A DNA stretch of 64,000 bases from Tabrizicola soli (GCF_015999335.1 NZ_JAEACP010000007.1:62001-126000); one strand, 5' to 3'; positions 17,063 to 26,802 are shown, numbered from the stretch's first letter. Translations and numbers: made by a program. The notes: generated by a model not told the origin, from the sequence alone.

Positions 17063-17890
17063 ATGCGCCACACGCTTCCCCTTGCGCCCCAGTTCTATGT
17101 GACGGCGCCCCAGCCCTGCCCCTATCTTCCGGGCCGGATGGAGCGGAAGCTCTTTACCGCGCTGCAGGGCGAACATGCGCAGAAGCTGAACGACACCCTG
17201 TCGAAACAGGGCTTCCGCCGCAGCCAGAACGTGCTCTACCGCCCCTCCTGCGCCGAATGTTCCGCCTGCCTCTCGGCCCGGATCCGGGTGGCCGACTTCC
17301 AGCCCTCGCGCACGCAGAAGCGAATCCTCAAACGCGCCGCCGCGCTGCGCCGCAACGCGACCAGCCCTTGGGCGACCGAGGACCAGTTCGCCCTCTTCCG
17401 CCGCTATCTCGACCAGCGCCATGCCGACGGCGGCATGGCCGACATGGACATCTTCGAATTCGCCGCGATGATCGAGGAGACGCCGATCAAGAGCCGCGTC
17501 ATCGAATACACCCGCCCGCCCGGAGAGGGCGAGCGTGGCCGCCCCCTCGCCGCCGTCTGCCTGACCGATGTCTTCGACGACGGGCTGAGCATGGTCTACA
17601 GCTTCTACGACCCCGACCTGACCGCGCTCAGCCTCGGCACCTACGTGATCCTCGACCATGTCGCCATCGCGCGCGAGGCCGGGTTGCCCTTCGTCTATCT
17701 CGGCTACTGGGTGCCCGGCAGCCGCAAGATGGGCTACAAGGCCGGCTTCTCGGGGCTCGAGATCTACAAGGGCGGCGAATGGGGGCCGATCGGCAAGCCG
17801 GCGGACCATGACGCCGACCTGCATCCGCTCTCCGTCGATCCGATCGCCGAGCAGGTCGCCCGGCTCAGCCTGCCCGACACCCGGTTCTGA
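17063..17890 (+). CDS. bpt: Aspartate/glutamate leucyltransferase (Bpt/ATE family)
   Basis: Transfers leucine from Leu-tRNA to N-terminal Asp/Glu, tagging proteins for ClpS-ClpAP degradation; 275 aa. The N-terminal cysteine motif (QPCPYLPGR), the [16 protein letters not shown] block and the C-terminal [16 protein letters not shown] are characteristic of ATE/Bpt proteins. The length fits Bpt and not the longer eukaryotic ATE1. It precedes the HxlR regulator, with a 67-bp gap. Confidence 0.95.
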   Translation: MRHTLPLAPQFYVTAPQPCPYLPGRMERKLFTALQGEHAQKLNDTLSKQGFRRSQNVLYRPSCAECSACLSARIRVADFQPSRTQKRILKRAAALRRNATSPWATEDQFALFRRYLDQRHADGGMADMDIFEFAAMIEETPIKSRVIEYTRPPGEGERGRPLAAVCLTDVFDDGLSMVYSFYDPDLTALSLGTYVILDHVAIAREAGLPFVYLGYWVPGSRKMGYKAGFSGLEIYKGGEWGPIGKPADHDADLHPLSVDPIAEQVARLSLPDTRF

Positions 17891-17957
17891 GGGGCCACCG
17901 CTTGCCCCGTCGCCCCGCGCCCCCTATCTTCAGCCGAAGCACAGCACGGCGCGCGCC

Positions 17958-18299
17958 ATGACCCACAAGAACCGCACCCCGCATCCGATGTGTCCGCTTT
18001 CGGACTGCATGGCCTTCATCGGCGGGGCCTGGACCCCGAACATCCTGTGGCATCTCGCGACCGGCCCGCGCCGCTTTTCCGAACTGCGCGCCGACATCCC
18101 GCTCGTCTCGGCCAAGGTCCTGACCCAGCGCCTGCGCGAGCTCGAGGAGCGCGGCATCCTGGTCCGCGCCATGTCGCAGGCCAGCGCCCTGACCGTGGAA
18201 TACCGCCTGACCGAGCTTGGCCATGAATTCATGCCGGTGGTCCAGGCCATCGCCGAGGTCGGCCAGCGCCTGAAACGACGTAACGTCGCGGCAGCCTGA
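17958..18299 (+). CDS. HxlR-family transcriptional regulator
   Basis: 113-aa winged-helix protein of the HxlR/MarR-like family. Typical features are a cysteine near the first helix (MCPLSDCMAFIGGAWTPNIL) and the recognition region RRFSELRADIPLVSAKVLTQRLRELEERG. HxlR proteins often sense reactive electrophiles or redox changes through an N-terminal cysteine. It is co-directional with the TRAP permease genes 100 bp downstream, so local control is possible. Confidence 0.92.
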   Translation: MTHKNRTPHPMCPLSDCMAFIGGAWTPNILWHLATGPRRFSELRADIPLVSAKVLTQRLRELEERGILVRAMSQASALTVEYRLTELGHEFMPVVQAIAEVGQRLKRRNVAAA

Positions 18300-18399
18300 C
18301 CCTTGGGCGGTTGACCATGGGGTTTTCGCCACGCTAACCGGCTGATGACGTGATCGCAGGCCCGCAGCAGACGGGCGACAACAGGGGAGGAACCAGCCA

Positions 18400-18999
18400 A
18401 TGCAGGCTTTGCTTGGCCTCGCGCGCGGCATCGACCGCGTGAGCGGATTCGTCGGCAGATTCGTGATGTGGCTCATCTTCATCGCGGTGATCGTCAGCGC
18501 GGGCAACGCGATCGTGCGCAAGGCGGTGAACTGGTCGTCGAACTCGCTGCTGGAGCTGCAATGGTATCTCTTCGGCGCCGCCTTCATGGGGGCCGCCGCC
18601 TATACGCTGCAGCAGAACGAGCATATCCGCATCGACATCTTCTACGGCAGCCGCTCGCGCCGCACCCAGCACTGGATCGACCTCTTCGGCCATGTGCTCT
18701 TCACCCTGCCCTTCGTCGCCCTCATGGCCTGGATGCTGGTCCCCTATGCCTGGCAGGCCTTCCGCATCGGCCAGATCTCGAACAATGCCGGGGGTCTCTT
18801 GATCTGGCCGGCGCGAGCGATGCTGGCGGCGGGGTTCATCCTGCTGATCGCGCAGGTCCTGTCCGAGATCGTCAAGAAGATCGCCGTGATGCGGGGCCTG
18901 ATCGAGGACCCCCACCCCTTCGTCTCGGCGCATGAGGCGGCCGAGCTGGAGGGCGAGCAACTGGCCCGCAGCGTGGCCGAAGCGGGAGACGGACGCTGA
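18400..18999 (+). CDS. TRAP transporter small permease subunit (DctQ family)
   Basis: 199-aa integral membrane protein with four predicted spans (about residues 20-40, 55-75, 97-117 and 139-160). DctQ signatures include the ELQWYLFGAAFMGAAAYTL segment and NEHIRIDIFYG. A GGGGAGGA ribosome site precedes the ATG. The stop overlaps the start of the large subunit (TGATG), so the two are translationally coupled. With the TakP-like binding protein on the opposite strand it probably imports 2-oxo acids. Confidence 0.93.
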   Translation: MQALLGLARGIDRVSGFVGRFVMWLIFIAVIVSAGNAIVRKAVNWSSNSLLELQWYLFGAAFMGAAAYTLQQNEHIRIDIFYGSRSRRTQHWIDLFGHVLFTLPFVALMAWMLVPYAWQAFRIGQISNNAGGLLIWPARAMLAAGFILLIAQVLSEIVKKIAVMRGLIEDPHPFVSAHEAAELEGEQLARSVAEAGDGR

Positions 19000-20846
19000 T
19001 GCTGGAATTCATCGCCATCAACATGGCGCCGATCATGTTCGGCAGCCTGATCGTCTTCCTGCTGCTGGGCTATCCGGTCGCCTTCTCGCTGGCGGCGAAC
19101 GGGCTTTTGTTCTTCGCCATCGGCGTCTGGCTGGCGCCCTGGTCCGAAGGCACGATCACGCTGGACTGGCCGCTGCTCTTCACCATGCCGGCCCGGCTCT
19201 GGGGCATCATGTCGAACGAGACATTGCTCGCCATCCCCTTCTTCACCTTCATGGGCATCATCCTGGAACGATCCGGCATGGCCGAGGACCTGCTGGACAC
19301 GGTGGGCCAGCTTTTCGGCCCGGTCCGGGGCGGCCTCGCCTATGCGGTGGTGATCGTCGGCGCGCTGCTGGCGGCCACGACCGGCGTCGTCGCGGCCAGC
19401 GTGATCGCGATGGGGCTGATCTCGCTGCCGATCATGCTGCGCTACGGCTATGACCGGCGCGTCGCCAGCGGAGTCATCGCGGCCTCGGGCACGCTGGCGC
19501 AGATCATCCCGCCCAGCCTGGTGCTGATCGTGCTGGCCGACCAGCTGGGCCGGTCGGTCGGCGACATGTATGCCGGCGCGCTGATCCCCGGGCTGGTGCT
19601 GACCGGGCTCTACATGCTCTACATCTTCGCGATCTCGCTCTGGCGGCCGCACTGGGTGCCCGCGCTCCCGGCCGAGGCGCGGACCCTGGGCCACGGCGTC
19701 GTCTCGCTTTTCGTGGCGCTCGCGCTCTGCATGGCGATCGGTTACGGCGCCCATGTCGCGCTCTACCCCTCGCAGGGGCCGAATGCCGACATCCTGGGGG
19801 CCTCGGTCGGGGTGATCGTCATCTATCTCTGGGCGATCCTGGACAAGGCCACGGGGATGAACCTCTTGTCCAACCTCGCCCGGCAGGTGATCATCGTGCT
19901 GATCCCGCCGCTGGCGCTGATCTTCCTCGTCCTCGGCACCATCTTCCTCGGCATCGCCACCCCCACCGAGGGCGGGGCCATGGGCGCGCTCGGCGCCATG
20001 GTGCTGGCGGCGATGAAGAACCGCCTCAGCCTCACCGTCATCCGCTCGGCGCTGGAATCGACCACGCGGCTTTCCGCCTTCGTCATCTTCATCCTGATCG
20101 GCGCGCGGATGTTCAGCCTGGCCTTCTACGGGGTGAACGGCCAGATCTGGGTCGAACACCTGCTGGTCGGCCTGCCGGGGGGGCAGACGGGCTTCCTGAT
20201 CATCGTCTCGGTGCTGGTGTTCCTCCTGGCCTTCTTCCTCGACTTCTTCGAGCTCGCCTTCATCATCGTGCCGCTTCTGGTCGCGCCCGCCGTGGCGCTG
20301 GACATCGACCTGATCTGGTTCGGGGTGATCCTGGCGGTCAACATGCAGACCTCGTTCATGCACCCGCCCTTCGGCTTCGCGCTGTTCTTCCTGCGCTCGG
20401 TCGCGCCGCGCGGGCCCTATACCGACAAGCTCACCGGCGCGCGGCTGGCGGGGGTGACGACCGGGCAGATCTACTGGGGGGCCACGCCCTTCGTGGTGAT
20501 CCAGGTGGTGATGATCGGCATCACCATCACCTTCCCCGGAATGGTCATGCATTACAAGGGCGAGGTGGTGGACCCCGCCACGATCGAGATCAAGCTCCCC
20601 GGCATCGCCCCCCTCGCCCCTGCCGGAGCACCCTCGCCGGGCGGCCCGGCGCTCGGCACCCCGAACTTCGGCGCACCGGCCGCTGGAGAGGGCACACCCC
20701 CCGCCCTGCCGCAGCCGAATCTCGGCGGCCCGACTCTTGGCACCCCCGACTTCGGCGCCCCCGCGACCGGCGATGGCGCAACCCCCGCCCTGCCGCAGCC
20801 GAACCTCGGGGCACCGAAACTCGGCGCTCCGGTCATCAACCCCTGA
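18999..20846 (+). CDS. TRAP transporter large permease subunit (DctM family) with repeat tail
   Basis: 615-aa permease. The DctM core has many membrane spans, with typical blocks AIPFFTFMGIILERSGMAED, SGTLAQIIPPSLVLIVLAD, TPTEGGAMGALGAMVLA and MHPPFGFALFFLRSV. After about residue 525 comes an unusual Pro/Gly/Ala-rich tail made of about 2.4 copies of a 28-residue unit (LGTPNFGAPAAGEG, then PPALPQPNLGG). The core transports substrate delivered by the P subunit using an ion gradient. The tail is predicted to be disordered; its role is unknown. Confidence 0.93.
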   Translation: MLEFIAINMAPIMFGSLIVFLLLGYPVAFSLAANGLLFFAIGVWLAPWSEGTITLDWPLLFTMPARLWGIMSNETLLAIPFFTFMGIILERSGMAEDLLDTVGQLFGPVRGGLAYAVVIVGALLAATTGVVAASVIAMGLISLPIMLRYGYDRRVASGVIAASGTLAQIIPPSLVLIVLADQLGRSVGDMYAGALIPGLVLTGLYMLYIFAISLWRPHWVPALPAEARTLGHGVVSLFVALALCMAIGYGAHVALYPSQGPNADILGASVGVIVIYLWAILDKATGMNLLSNLARQVIIVLIPPLALIFLVLGTIFLGIATPTEGGAMGALGAMVLAAMKNRLSLTVIRSALESTTRLSAFVIFILIGARMFSLAFYGVNGQIWVEHLLVGLPGGQTGFLIIVSVLVFLLAFFLDFFELAFIIVPLLVAPAVALDIDLIWFGVILAVNMQTSFMHPPFGFALFFLRSVAPRGPYTDKLTGARLAGVTTGQIYWGATPFVVIQVVMIGITITFPGMVMHYKGEVVDPATIEIKLPGIAPLAPAGAPSPGGPALGTPNFGAPAAGEGTPPALPQPNLGGPTLGTPDFGAPATGDGATPALPQPNLGAPKLGAPVINP

Positions 20847-20853
20847 ACGCAAA

Positions 20854-20885
20854 ACGGCCCCGGATCGCTCCGGGGCCGTTCCCGA
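20854..20885. terminator. Bidirectional terminator between dctM and takP-like genes
   Basis: An 11-bp perfect stem, ACGGCCCCGGA / TCCGGGGCCGT, with a TCGC loop. On the minus strand it is followed by TTTT (end of the takP-like gene). It also lies 8 bases after the dctM stop. A second small hairpin, ATCCCGC-AA-GCGGGAT, follows at 20884-20899. Confidence 0.85.
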
Positions 20886-20899
20886 TCCCGCAAGCGGGA

Positions 20900-22006
<1,107 letters not shown>

Positions 22007-22146
22007 TCAGGTCTCCTCCATGTGATGCGCGATGCGCCGTCCCGGCCGGTAGGTCCCGGCGGCGCCCCGGACGAAAGCCTAGACAAGCTTTCCACGGATG
22101 AGAACCCGAAACTGCCATGTGACGCAGGGTCACCCAAAGGGAAGCC

Positions 22147-22176
22147 GGGGCCCGGCACGCGGGCCCCGCGCCGGCA
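22147..22176 (-). terminator. GC-rich hairpin after the GST gene
   Basis: GGGGCCCG and CGGGCCCC (22147-22154, 22160-22167) form an 8-bp stem with a 5-base loop, 13 bases after the GST stop on the minus strand. The downstream sequence is only moderately T-rich. Confidence 0.5.
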
Positions 22177-22179
22177 GGA

Positions 22180-22782
22180 TCAGGCCAGGCCCTCGGCCTT
22201 CAGCGCCTTCTGCACCGCCGGGCGCGCCGCGACCTTCTCGCGCAGGGCGACGACATGCGGGAATTTCGACAGGTCATGGCCCACGATCTGCGACCAGTTG
22301 GTCACGGTGAAGAGATAGGCGTCGGCCGGGGTATAGTCCTTGCCGGCGATCCATGGGCCGCGCCGGGCAAGCCGGTCCTCGACCACCTTCAGCCGCGCAT
22401 CGACCAGCGCATACTGCCTTTCCTTCGCCTCGCCCTCGATCCCGCCGAAGAAGGGGGAATAGCTCTTGTGCACCTCGGCCGAGACATAGTTCAGCGCCTC
22501 GGCCATCCGGGCGCGCTCCAGCGTGCCGGGGGCGGGCAGCGTGCCGGGGGCGGCGCTGTCCATGACATGCTGCATGATCGCCACGCCCTCGGTCAGCACC
22601 TCGCCATCGCCGAGGTCCAGCGCCGGCACCGCGCCGCGCGGGTTGATCGCGGCGAAATCCGCCCCGGTCTCGGTGCGCTTGGCGCGGATGTCCACCTTCT
22701 CGGCGGTGAAGGGCACACCGGCCTCGTTCAGGGTGATATGCGAGGCCAGCGAACAGGCGCCCGGCGAATAGTACAGCTTCAT
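22180..22782 (-). CDS. Glutathione S-transferase, beta-class-like
   Basis: 200-aa cytosolic GST. The N-terminal thioredoxin fold starts MKLYYSPGACSLASHITLNE, with the cysteine (C10) typical of bacterial beta-class GSTs, and includes the cis-proline region AVPALDLGDGEVLTEG. The all-helical C-terminal domain ends with DLSKFPHVVALREKVAARP. The start was placed at 22780-22782, which gives the canonical N-terminus; the longer frame to 22995 has no homology. Probable role: detoxification of electrophiles. The substrate is unknown. Confidence 0.92.
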   Translation of the reverse strand: MKLYYSPGACSLASHITLNEAGVPFTAEKVDIRAKRTETGADFAAINPRGAVPALDLGDGEVLTEGVAIMQHVMDSAAPGTLPAPGTLERARMAEALNYVSAEVHKSYSPFFGGIEGEAKERQYALVDARLKVVEDRLARRGPWIAGKDYTPADAYLFTVTNWSQIVGHDLSKFPHVVALREKVAARPAVQKALKAEGLA

Positions 22783-22981
22783 CCAGTCCTCCATGCCGCC
22801 CGGCAAGCTCCGGGCCATGGCAGCCAGATAGACCGCCCGCGCGCGTGTTTCACTTGCCGATCCGCGCGCAGGACCCGTGCCTTTTTGCCGCAAGTTCGGA
22901 AAGTTGCGCCGCGCGGCGATGCACCGCAACAAAAGTTCAAAATCCGGGGCCGCAAGCGACATTTTCGCATTGCAAATCCGG

Positions 22982-23010
22982 TTGACGCCCGGCATATCCG
23001 CACCTAGTGT
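22982..23010 (+). promoter_or_regulatory. Promoter of the ilv leader
   Basis: The -35 hexamer TTGACG (22982-22987) and the -10-like TAGTGT (23005-23010) are separated by 17 bases. Transcription would start near 23017, about 20 bases before the leader peptide ATG. Confidence 0.65.
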
Positions 23011-23037
23011 TCCGTCCGAACATGAAGGGATGGGCCA

Positions 23038-23085
23038 ATGGCCGGGATTCTTCTCATCGTAGGAAGGAAGCGCATGGGCCGGTGA
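23038..23085 (+). CDS. ilv operon leader peptide (15 aa)
   Basis: A short frame encodes MAGILLIVGRKRMGR then TGA. The run Ile-Leu-Leu-Ile-Val is what a branched-chain amino-acid attenuator needs: ribosomes stall there when charged Ile, Leu or Val tRNAs are scarce. An AAGGGA ribosome site lies about 8 bases upstream, the promoter at 22982 lies before it, and the terminator at 23111 lies after it. Three matching elements in order make a chance occurrence unlikely. Confidence 0.82.
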   Translation: MAGILLIVGRKRMGR

Positions 23086-23140
23086 CGGTTGACCATAGTG
23101 GTTCCCATGCGCCCCCGAAGGTAACTTCCGGGGGCTTTTT
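23071..23140 (+). promoter_or_regulatory. Transcription attenuator of ilvI
   Basis: An intrinsic terminator, GCCCCCGAAG / CTTCCGGGGGC with a GTAA loop and one bulge, is followed by TTTTT (23111-23140). It stands 25 bases before ilvI. An alternative stem pairs CGCATGGG (23071-23078, inside the leader frame) with CCCATGCG (23104-23111), reaching the base of the terminator. This is the expected layout for ribosome-mediated attenuation by branched-chain amino acids. Confidence 0.8.
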
Positions 23141-23165
23141 GTTGCGCTAAAGCGGAGAGACGGAA

Positions 23166-24911
23166 ATGTCGAAGCAGATGACCGGAGCGAGGATGGTGAT
23201 CCAGGCCCTGAAGGACCAGGGCGTCGAGGTCGTCTTCGGCTATCCCGGCGGCGCGGTGCTTCCGATCTATGACGAGATCTTCCAGCAGAACGACATCCGC
23301 CATGTCCTCGTGCGCCACGAACAGGGCGCGGTGCACATGGCGGAAGGCTATGCCCGCTCGACCGGCAAGCCCGGCGTGGCGCTGGTGACCTCCGGCCCCG
23401 GCGCGACCAATGCGGTCACCGGCCTGACCGATGCGCTGATGGATTCGATCCCGATCGTGGTGCTGACCGGCCAGGTCCCGACCTTCATGATCGGCACCGA
23501 CGGCTTCCAGGAGGCCGACACGGTGGGGATCACCCGGCCCTGCACCAAGATGAACTGGCTGGTGAAGGACACCGCGAAACTGGCCGAGACCATCCACCAG
23601 GCCTTCCATGTCGCGACCCACGGCCGCCCCGGCCCGGTGCTGATCGACATCCCCAAGGACGTGCAATTCGCCACCGCCGATTATGTCCCGGCGGAAAAGG
23701 CGAAGATCGGCCATTACCAGCCCCGCACCGAGGGCGACCCCGACCAGATTGCCCGCCTGGTCGAGATGATGGAAAATGCCGAGCGTCCGATCCTCTATAC
23801 CGGCGGCGGCGTGATCAACTCCGGCCCCCGCGCCAGCGCGCTGCTGCGGGAACTCGCGGCCGAGACCGGCTTTCCGGTGACCTCCACCCTGATGGGCCTC
23901 GGCTCCTACCCGGCCTCGGGCAAGAACTGGCTGGGGATGCTGGGGATGCATGGCCTCTACGAGGCCAACCTCGCGATGCACGGCTGCGACCTGATGATCA
24001 ACATCGGCGCGCGGTTCGACGACCGGATCACCGGCCGGGTCAAGGACTTCTCGCCCCGCTCCAAGAAGGCGCATATCGACATCGACCCCTCCTCGATCAA
24101 CAAGGTGATCCATGTCGACGTGCCGATCGTCGGCGACGTGACCAGGGTGCTCGAGGAACTCCTGCGCCAGTGGCGCGCGCGGGGGTCCCGGACCGAGAAG
24201 GCGGGCCTCGCGAAATGGTGGAAGCAGATCGACGAATGGCGCGCGGTCAGGTGCCTGAACTACAAGCCCTCGGCCAGCACGATCAAGCCGCAATACGCGC
24301 TGGAGCGGCTGGAGGCCCTGACCAAGGGCATGGACCGCTACATCACCACGGAAGTCGGCCAGCACCAGATGTGGGCCGCGCAGTTCCTGGGCTTCGAGGA
24401 CCCGAACCGCTGGATGACCTCCGGGGGCCTCGGGACGATGGGCTACGGCCTGCCCGCGTCGATCGGCGTGCAGATCGCCCACCCCGAGGCGCTGGTGATC
24501 AACGTCGCGGGCGAGGCGTCCTGGCTGATGAACATGCAGGAAATGGGCACCGCGATGCAGTTCCGCGCCCCGGTCAAGCAGTTCATCCTGAACAACGAAC
24601 GCCTCGGCATGGTCCGCCAGTGGCAGGAACTGCTGCATGGCGAGCGCTACTCCTCCTCCTGGTCGGAATCGCTCCCTGATTTCGTCAAGCTGGCCGAGGC
24701 CTTCGGCTGCAAGGGCATCAAGGTGGATCACCCGAAGGACCTCGACGACGCGATCCTGGAGATGATCCGCTACGACGGCCCGGTGATCTTCGATTGCCTG
24801 GTGGAGAAGCACGAGAACTGCTTCCCGATGATCCCGTCGGGCAAGCCGCACAACGAGATGCTGCTCTCCGCCGATGCCGAGGCCTTCCGCTCGGGTGCGG
24901 TCCTCGTCTGA
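23166..24911 (+). CDS. ilvI: Acetolactate synthase large (catalytic) subunit
   Basis: Thiamine-diphosphate enzyme for the first common step of valine, leucine and isoleucine synthesis; 581 aa. Visible blocks are VRHEQGAVHMAEGYARSTGK (catalytic Glu region), VTSGPGATNAVTGLTDALMD, FAD-domain LGMLGMHGLYEANLAMHGCD, and the ThDP/metal motif region INVAGEASWLMNMQEMGTAM ending in NNERLGMVRQWQELLHGERY. The usual GDAS is GEAS here. The gene is preceded by the leader/attenuator and coupled by TGATG to a GT87 gene. The regulatory subunit ilvH is 1.25 kb downstream. Confidence 0.96.
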   Translation: MSKQMTGARMVIQALKDQGVEVVFGYPGGAVLPIYDEIFQQNDIRHVLVRHEQGAVHMAEGYARSTGKPGVALVTSGPGATNAVTGLTDALMDSIPIVVLTGQVPTFMIGTDGFQEADTVGITRPCTKMNWLVKDTAKLAETIHQAFHVATHGRPGPVLIDIPKDVQFATADYVPAEKAKIGHYQPRTEGDPDQIARLVEMMENAERPILYTGGGVINSGPRASALLRELAAETGFPVTSTLMGLGSYPASGKNWLGMLGMHGLYEANLAMHGCDLMINIGARFDDRITGRVKDFSPRSKKAHIDIDPSSINKVIHVDVPIVGDVTRVLEELLRQWRARGSRTEKAGLAKWWKQIDEWRAVRCLNYKPSASTIKPQYALERLEALTKGMDRYITTEVGQHQMWAAQFLGFEDPNRWMTSGGLGTMGYGLPASIGVQIAHPEALVINVAGEASWLMNMQEMGTAMQFRAPVKQFILNNERLGMVRQWQELLHGERYSSSWSESLPDFVKLAEAFGCKGIKVDHPKDLDDAILEMIRYDGPVIFDCLVEKHENCFPMIPSGKPHNEMLLSADAEAFRSGAVLV

Positions 24912-26152
24912 TGCAGGAGGCCAGCGCACGGCGTGCCGCCGATGCCCGGGTCGCGGCCCTGTCGGGCAGCCGGGTCTGGCAGGTCGTGTTCCTCGGGACA
25001 AGCCTGACGCTGATCTGCGCCGGGCTGATCCACATGACGGCTTTCGTGCTGACCTCCGAGACCGGGACCCGCGCCTTGAGCATGGATTTCCGCGTCTTCT
25101 GGTCGGCCGCCCGGCTGGCCCTCGCGGGAGAGCCGCTGGCGGTCTTCGACAACGCGCGCCTTGCGGCCGAGCATGGGGTCGATACCAGGGACTGGATGCC
25201 CTGGACCTATCCCCCGGGCTATCTCCTTCTGATCCTGCCCTTCGGGGCGATGCCCTTCGCCTGGGCCTTCCTGCTGTCGACCCTGGTCTCGCTCCTGCTG
25301 ATCGCCTGGGCCCTGCGCAGCTTCACCCCCGGCGCGCCGGCGGTCTGGCTGGCGCTTTGCCTGGCGCCGGCCTACATCCCCGCGATCCTGATCGGCCAGA
25401 ACAGCATCCTCTGGCTGGCCGGGCTCGTCGCCGCCCTCGCCGCCCTGCGCGACGGGCGCTGGCTGCTTGCCGGCGTCTTCATCGGCTGCCTTACGCTCAA
25501 GCCGCAACTCGGGGTGATGGTCGCCGTCGCCCTGGTCGGCGCCGGGCTCTGGCGCAGCATCCTCGCGGCCTCCTTGACGGCGCTTGTCCTTGCCGCCCTG
25601 CCGACGCTCGCGCTCGGGCCGGAATACTGGCCGCTGCTGCTGGAACGGCTGGGCGAGCAGTCGGAGCGCCTGGTCCGTTCGATCGAGACCCTGACCCTGA
25701 TGGTCGGGCCCTACTATCTCCTCACCCTGCTGGGCCTGGCCTCGCAGACCGCGCTCTGGGTCCAGTTCGGACTGTCCGCGCTCTGCGCGGTCTTCGTCTT
25801 CCTGCTCTGGCGCAGCCGGGCGGCCGGCTTCGATGCCAAGGCGGCGGGCCTGCTGCTGGCGATCCTGCTCTCCGCGCCCTACCTCTGGTATTACGAGGCG
25901 GCGCTCATGGCGGTCGCCGGCCTCTTCCTCCTGCGGGCCGGAGTTCTCGGGGCCAGCCTGCCGCATCTCGGCCTCCTGCTGCTGCTCTGGCTCGGCGCCG
26001 CGCCGCAGGCGGTCAACGTCTTCCTGAAGTTCGGCGACGGCCGCTATCTCGGCGCGATGATCATCACGCCGGTCCTCCTCGCCAGCCTCGCCCTTCTCCT
26101 CTCCCACCTCCTTGCCGCGGGACGCGGCGCGTCGCAGACTGCGGCCTCATGA
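24911..26152 (+). CDS. GT87 (DUF2029) family polyprenyl-phosphate-dependent glycosyltransferase-like membrane protein
   Basis: 413-aa polytopic membrane protein with about ten hydrophobic spans. The first extracytoplasmic loop carries MDFRVFWSAARLALAGEPL and the DWMPWTYPPGYLLL motif, as in GT87/DUF2029 mannosyltransferase-like proteins. The start ATG overlaps the ilvI stop (TGATG), and ilvH begins 13 bases after its end, so it is co-transcribed with acetolactate synthase. The acceptor is unknown. A membrane glycosyltransferase inside ilvIH has no obvious metabolic reason. Confidence 0.85.
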   Translation: MQEASARRAADARVAALSGSRVWQVVFLGTSLTLICAGLIHMTAFVLTSETGTRALSMDFRVFWSAARLALAGEPLAVFDNARLAAEHGVDTRDWMPWTYPPGYLLLILPFGAMPFAWAFLLSTLVSLLLIAWALRSFTPGAPAVWLALCLAPAYIPAILIGQNSILWLAGLVAALAALRDGRWLLAGVFIGCLTLKPQLGVMVAVALVGAGLWRSILAASLTALVLAALPTLALGPEYWPLLLERLGEQSERLVRSIETLTLMVGPYYLLTLLGLASQTALWVQFGLSALCAVFVFLLWRSRAAGFDAKAAGLLLAILLSAPYLWYYEAALMAVAGLFLLRAGVLGASLPHLGLLLLLWLGAAPQAVNVFLKFGDGRYLGAMIITPVLLASLALLLSHLLAAGRGASQTAAS

Positions 26153-26165
26153 ACGGAAACGAACC

Positions 26166-26726
26166 ATGTCAGCACTGAACATCAAGAAGGGCTCGACCAG
26201 CCATTCCGCCTACGACCTCCGCTCCGCCCTGTCGGAGGTCGAGGAATCCCACACCCTGGCCGTGATCGTCGAGAACGAACCCGGCGTCCTCGCCCGGGTG
26301 ATCGGCCTCTTCTCGGGCCGGGGCTACAACATCGACAGCCTCACCGTGGCCGAGGTCGACCACACCGGCCACCGCAGCCGCATCACCGTCGTGACCCGCG
26401 GCACCCCGGCCGTGATCGACCAGATCGAGGCGCAGCTCAGCCGCATGGTCCCGGTCTATGCCGTCCACGACCTCACCGCCGAAGGCCCCTCGGTGCAGCG
26501 CGAACTGGCGCTGGTCAAGGTCCAGGGCCGGGGCGAGCACCGGATCGAGGCCCTGCGCCTGGCCGAGATCTTCCGCGCCAACGTGGTGGATTCGACGCTG
26601 GAGAGCTTCGTCTTCGAGATGACCGGCACGCCGGACAAGATCGACGCCTTCGCCGAGCTGATGCGCCCGCTCGGCCTGGCGGAAATCGCCCGCACCGGCG
26701 TCGCGGCCCTGTCGCGCGGGATCTGA
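26166..26726 (+). CDS. ilvH: Acetolactate synthase small (regulatory) subunit
   Basis: 186-aa regulatory subunit that binds valine for feedback inhibition and activates IlvI. The N-terminal ACT domain is clear (LAVIVENEPGVLARVIGLFS, then GYNIDSLTVAEVDHTG), and the C-terminal domain has the LALVKVQGRGEHRIEALRLA block. The ATG at 26166 was chosen over the in-frame ATG at 26112, which lies within the preceding gene. It is the last gene of the ilvI-GT87-ilvH unit. Confidence 0.96.
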   Translation: MSALNIKKGSTSHSAYDLRSALSEVEESHTLAVIVENEPGVLARVIGLFSGRGYNIDSLTVAEVDHTGHRSRITVVTRGTPAVIDQIEAQLSRMVPVYAVHDLTAEGPSVQRELALVKVQGRGEHRIEALRLAEIFRANVVDSTLESFVFEMTGTPDKIDAFAELMRPLGLAEIARTGVAALSRGI

Positions 26727-26733
26727 CGCGCAA

Positions 26734-26752
26734 GGTGGGTGAATCACCCACC
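26734..26752. repeat. GGTGGGTGA palindrome after ilvH
   Basis: GGTGGGTGA / TCACCCACC around a single A, followed by CTAC, starts 8 bases after the ilvH stop. It is a variant of the GTAGGGTGGGC family and may end the operon transcript. Confidence 0.65.
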
Positions 26753-26802
26753 CTACTCGGGGATGCCAGGGGACACCGTATCCCGGGTGGAGGTGTCGGG
26801 AC

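Noticed and set aside
18744-20852. 702-codon frame antisense to the TRAP permease genes
   Set aside because: Mirrors the codon pattern of dctQM and has no domain; its charged repeats reflect the permease tail read backwards.
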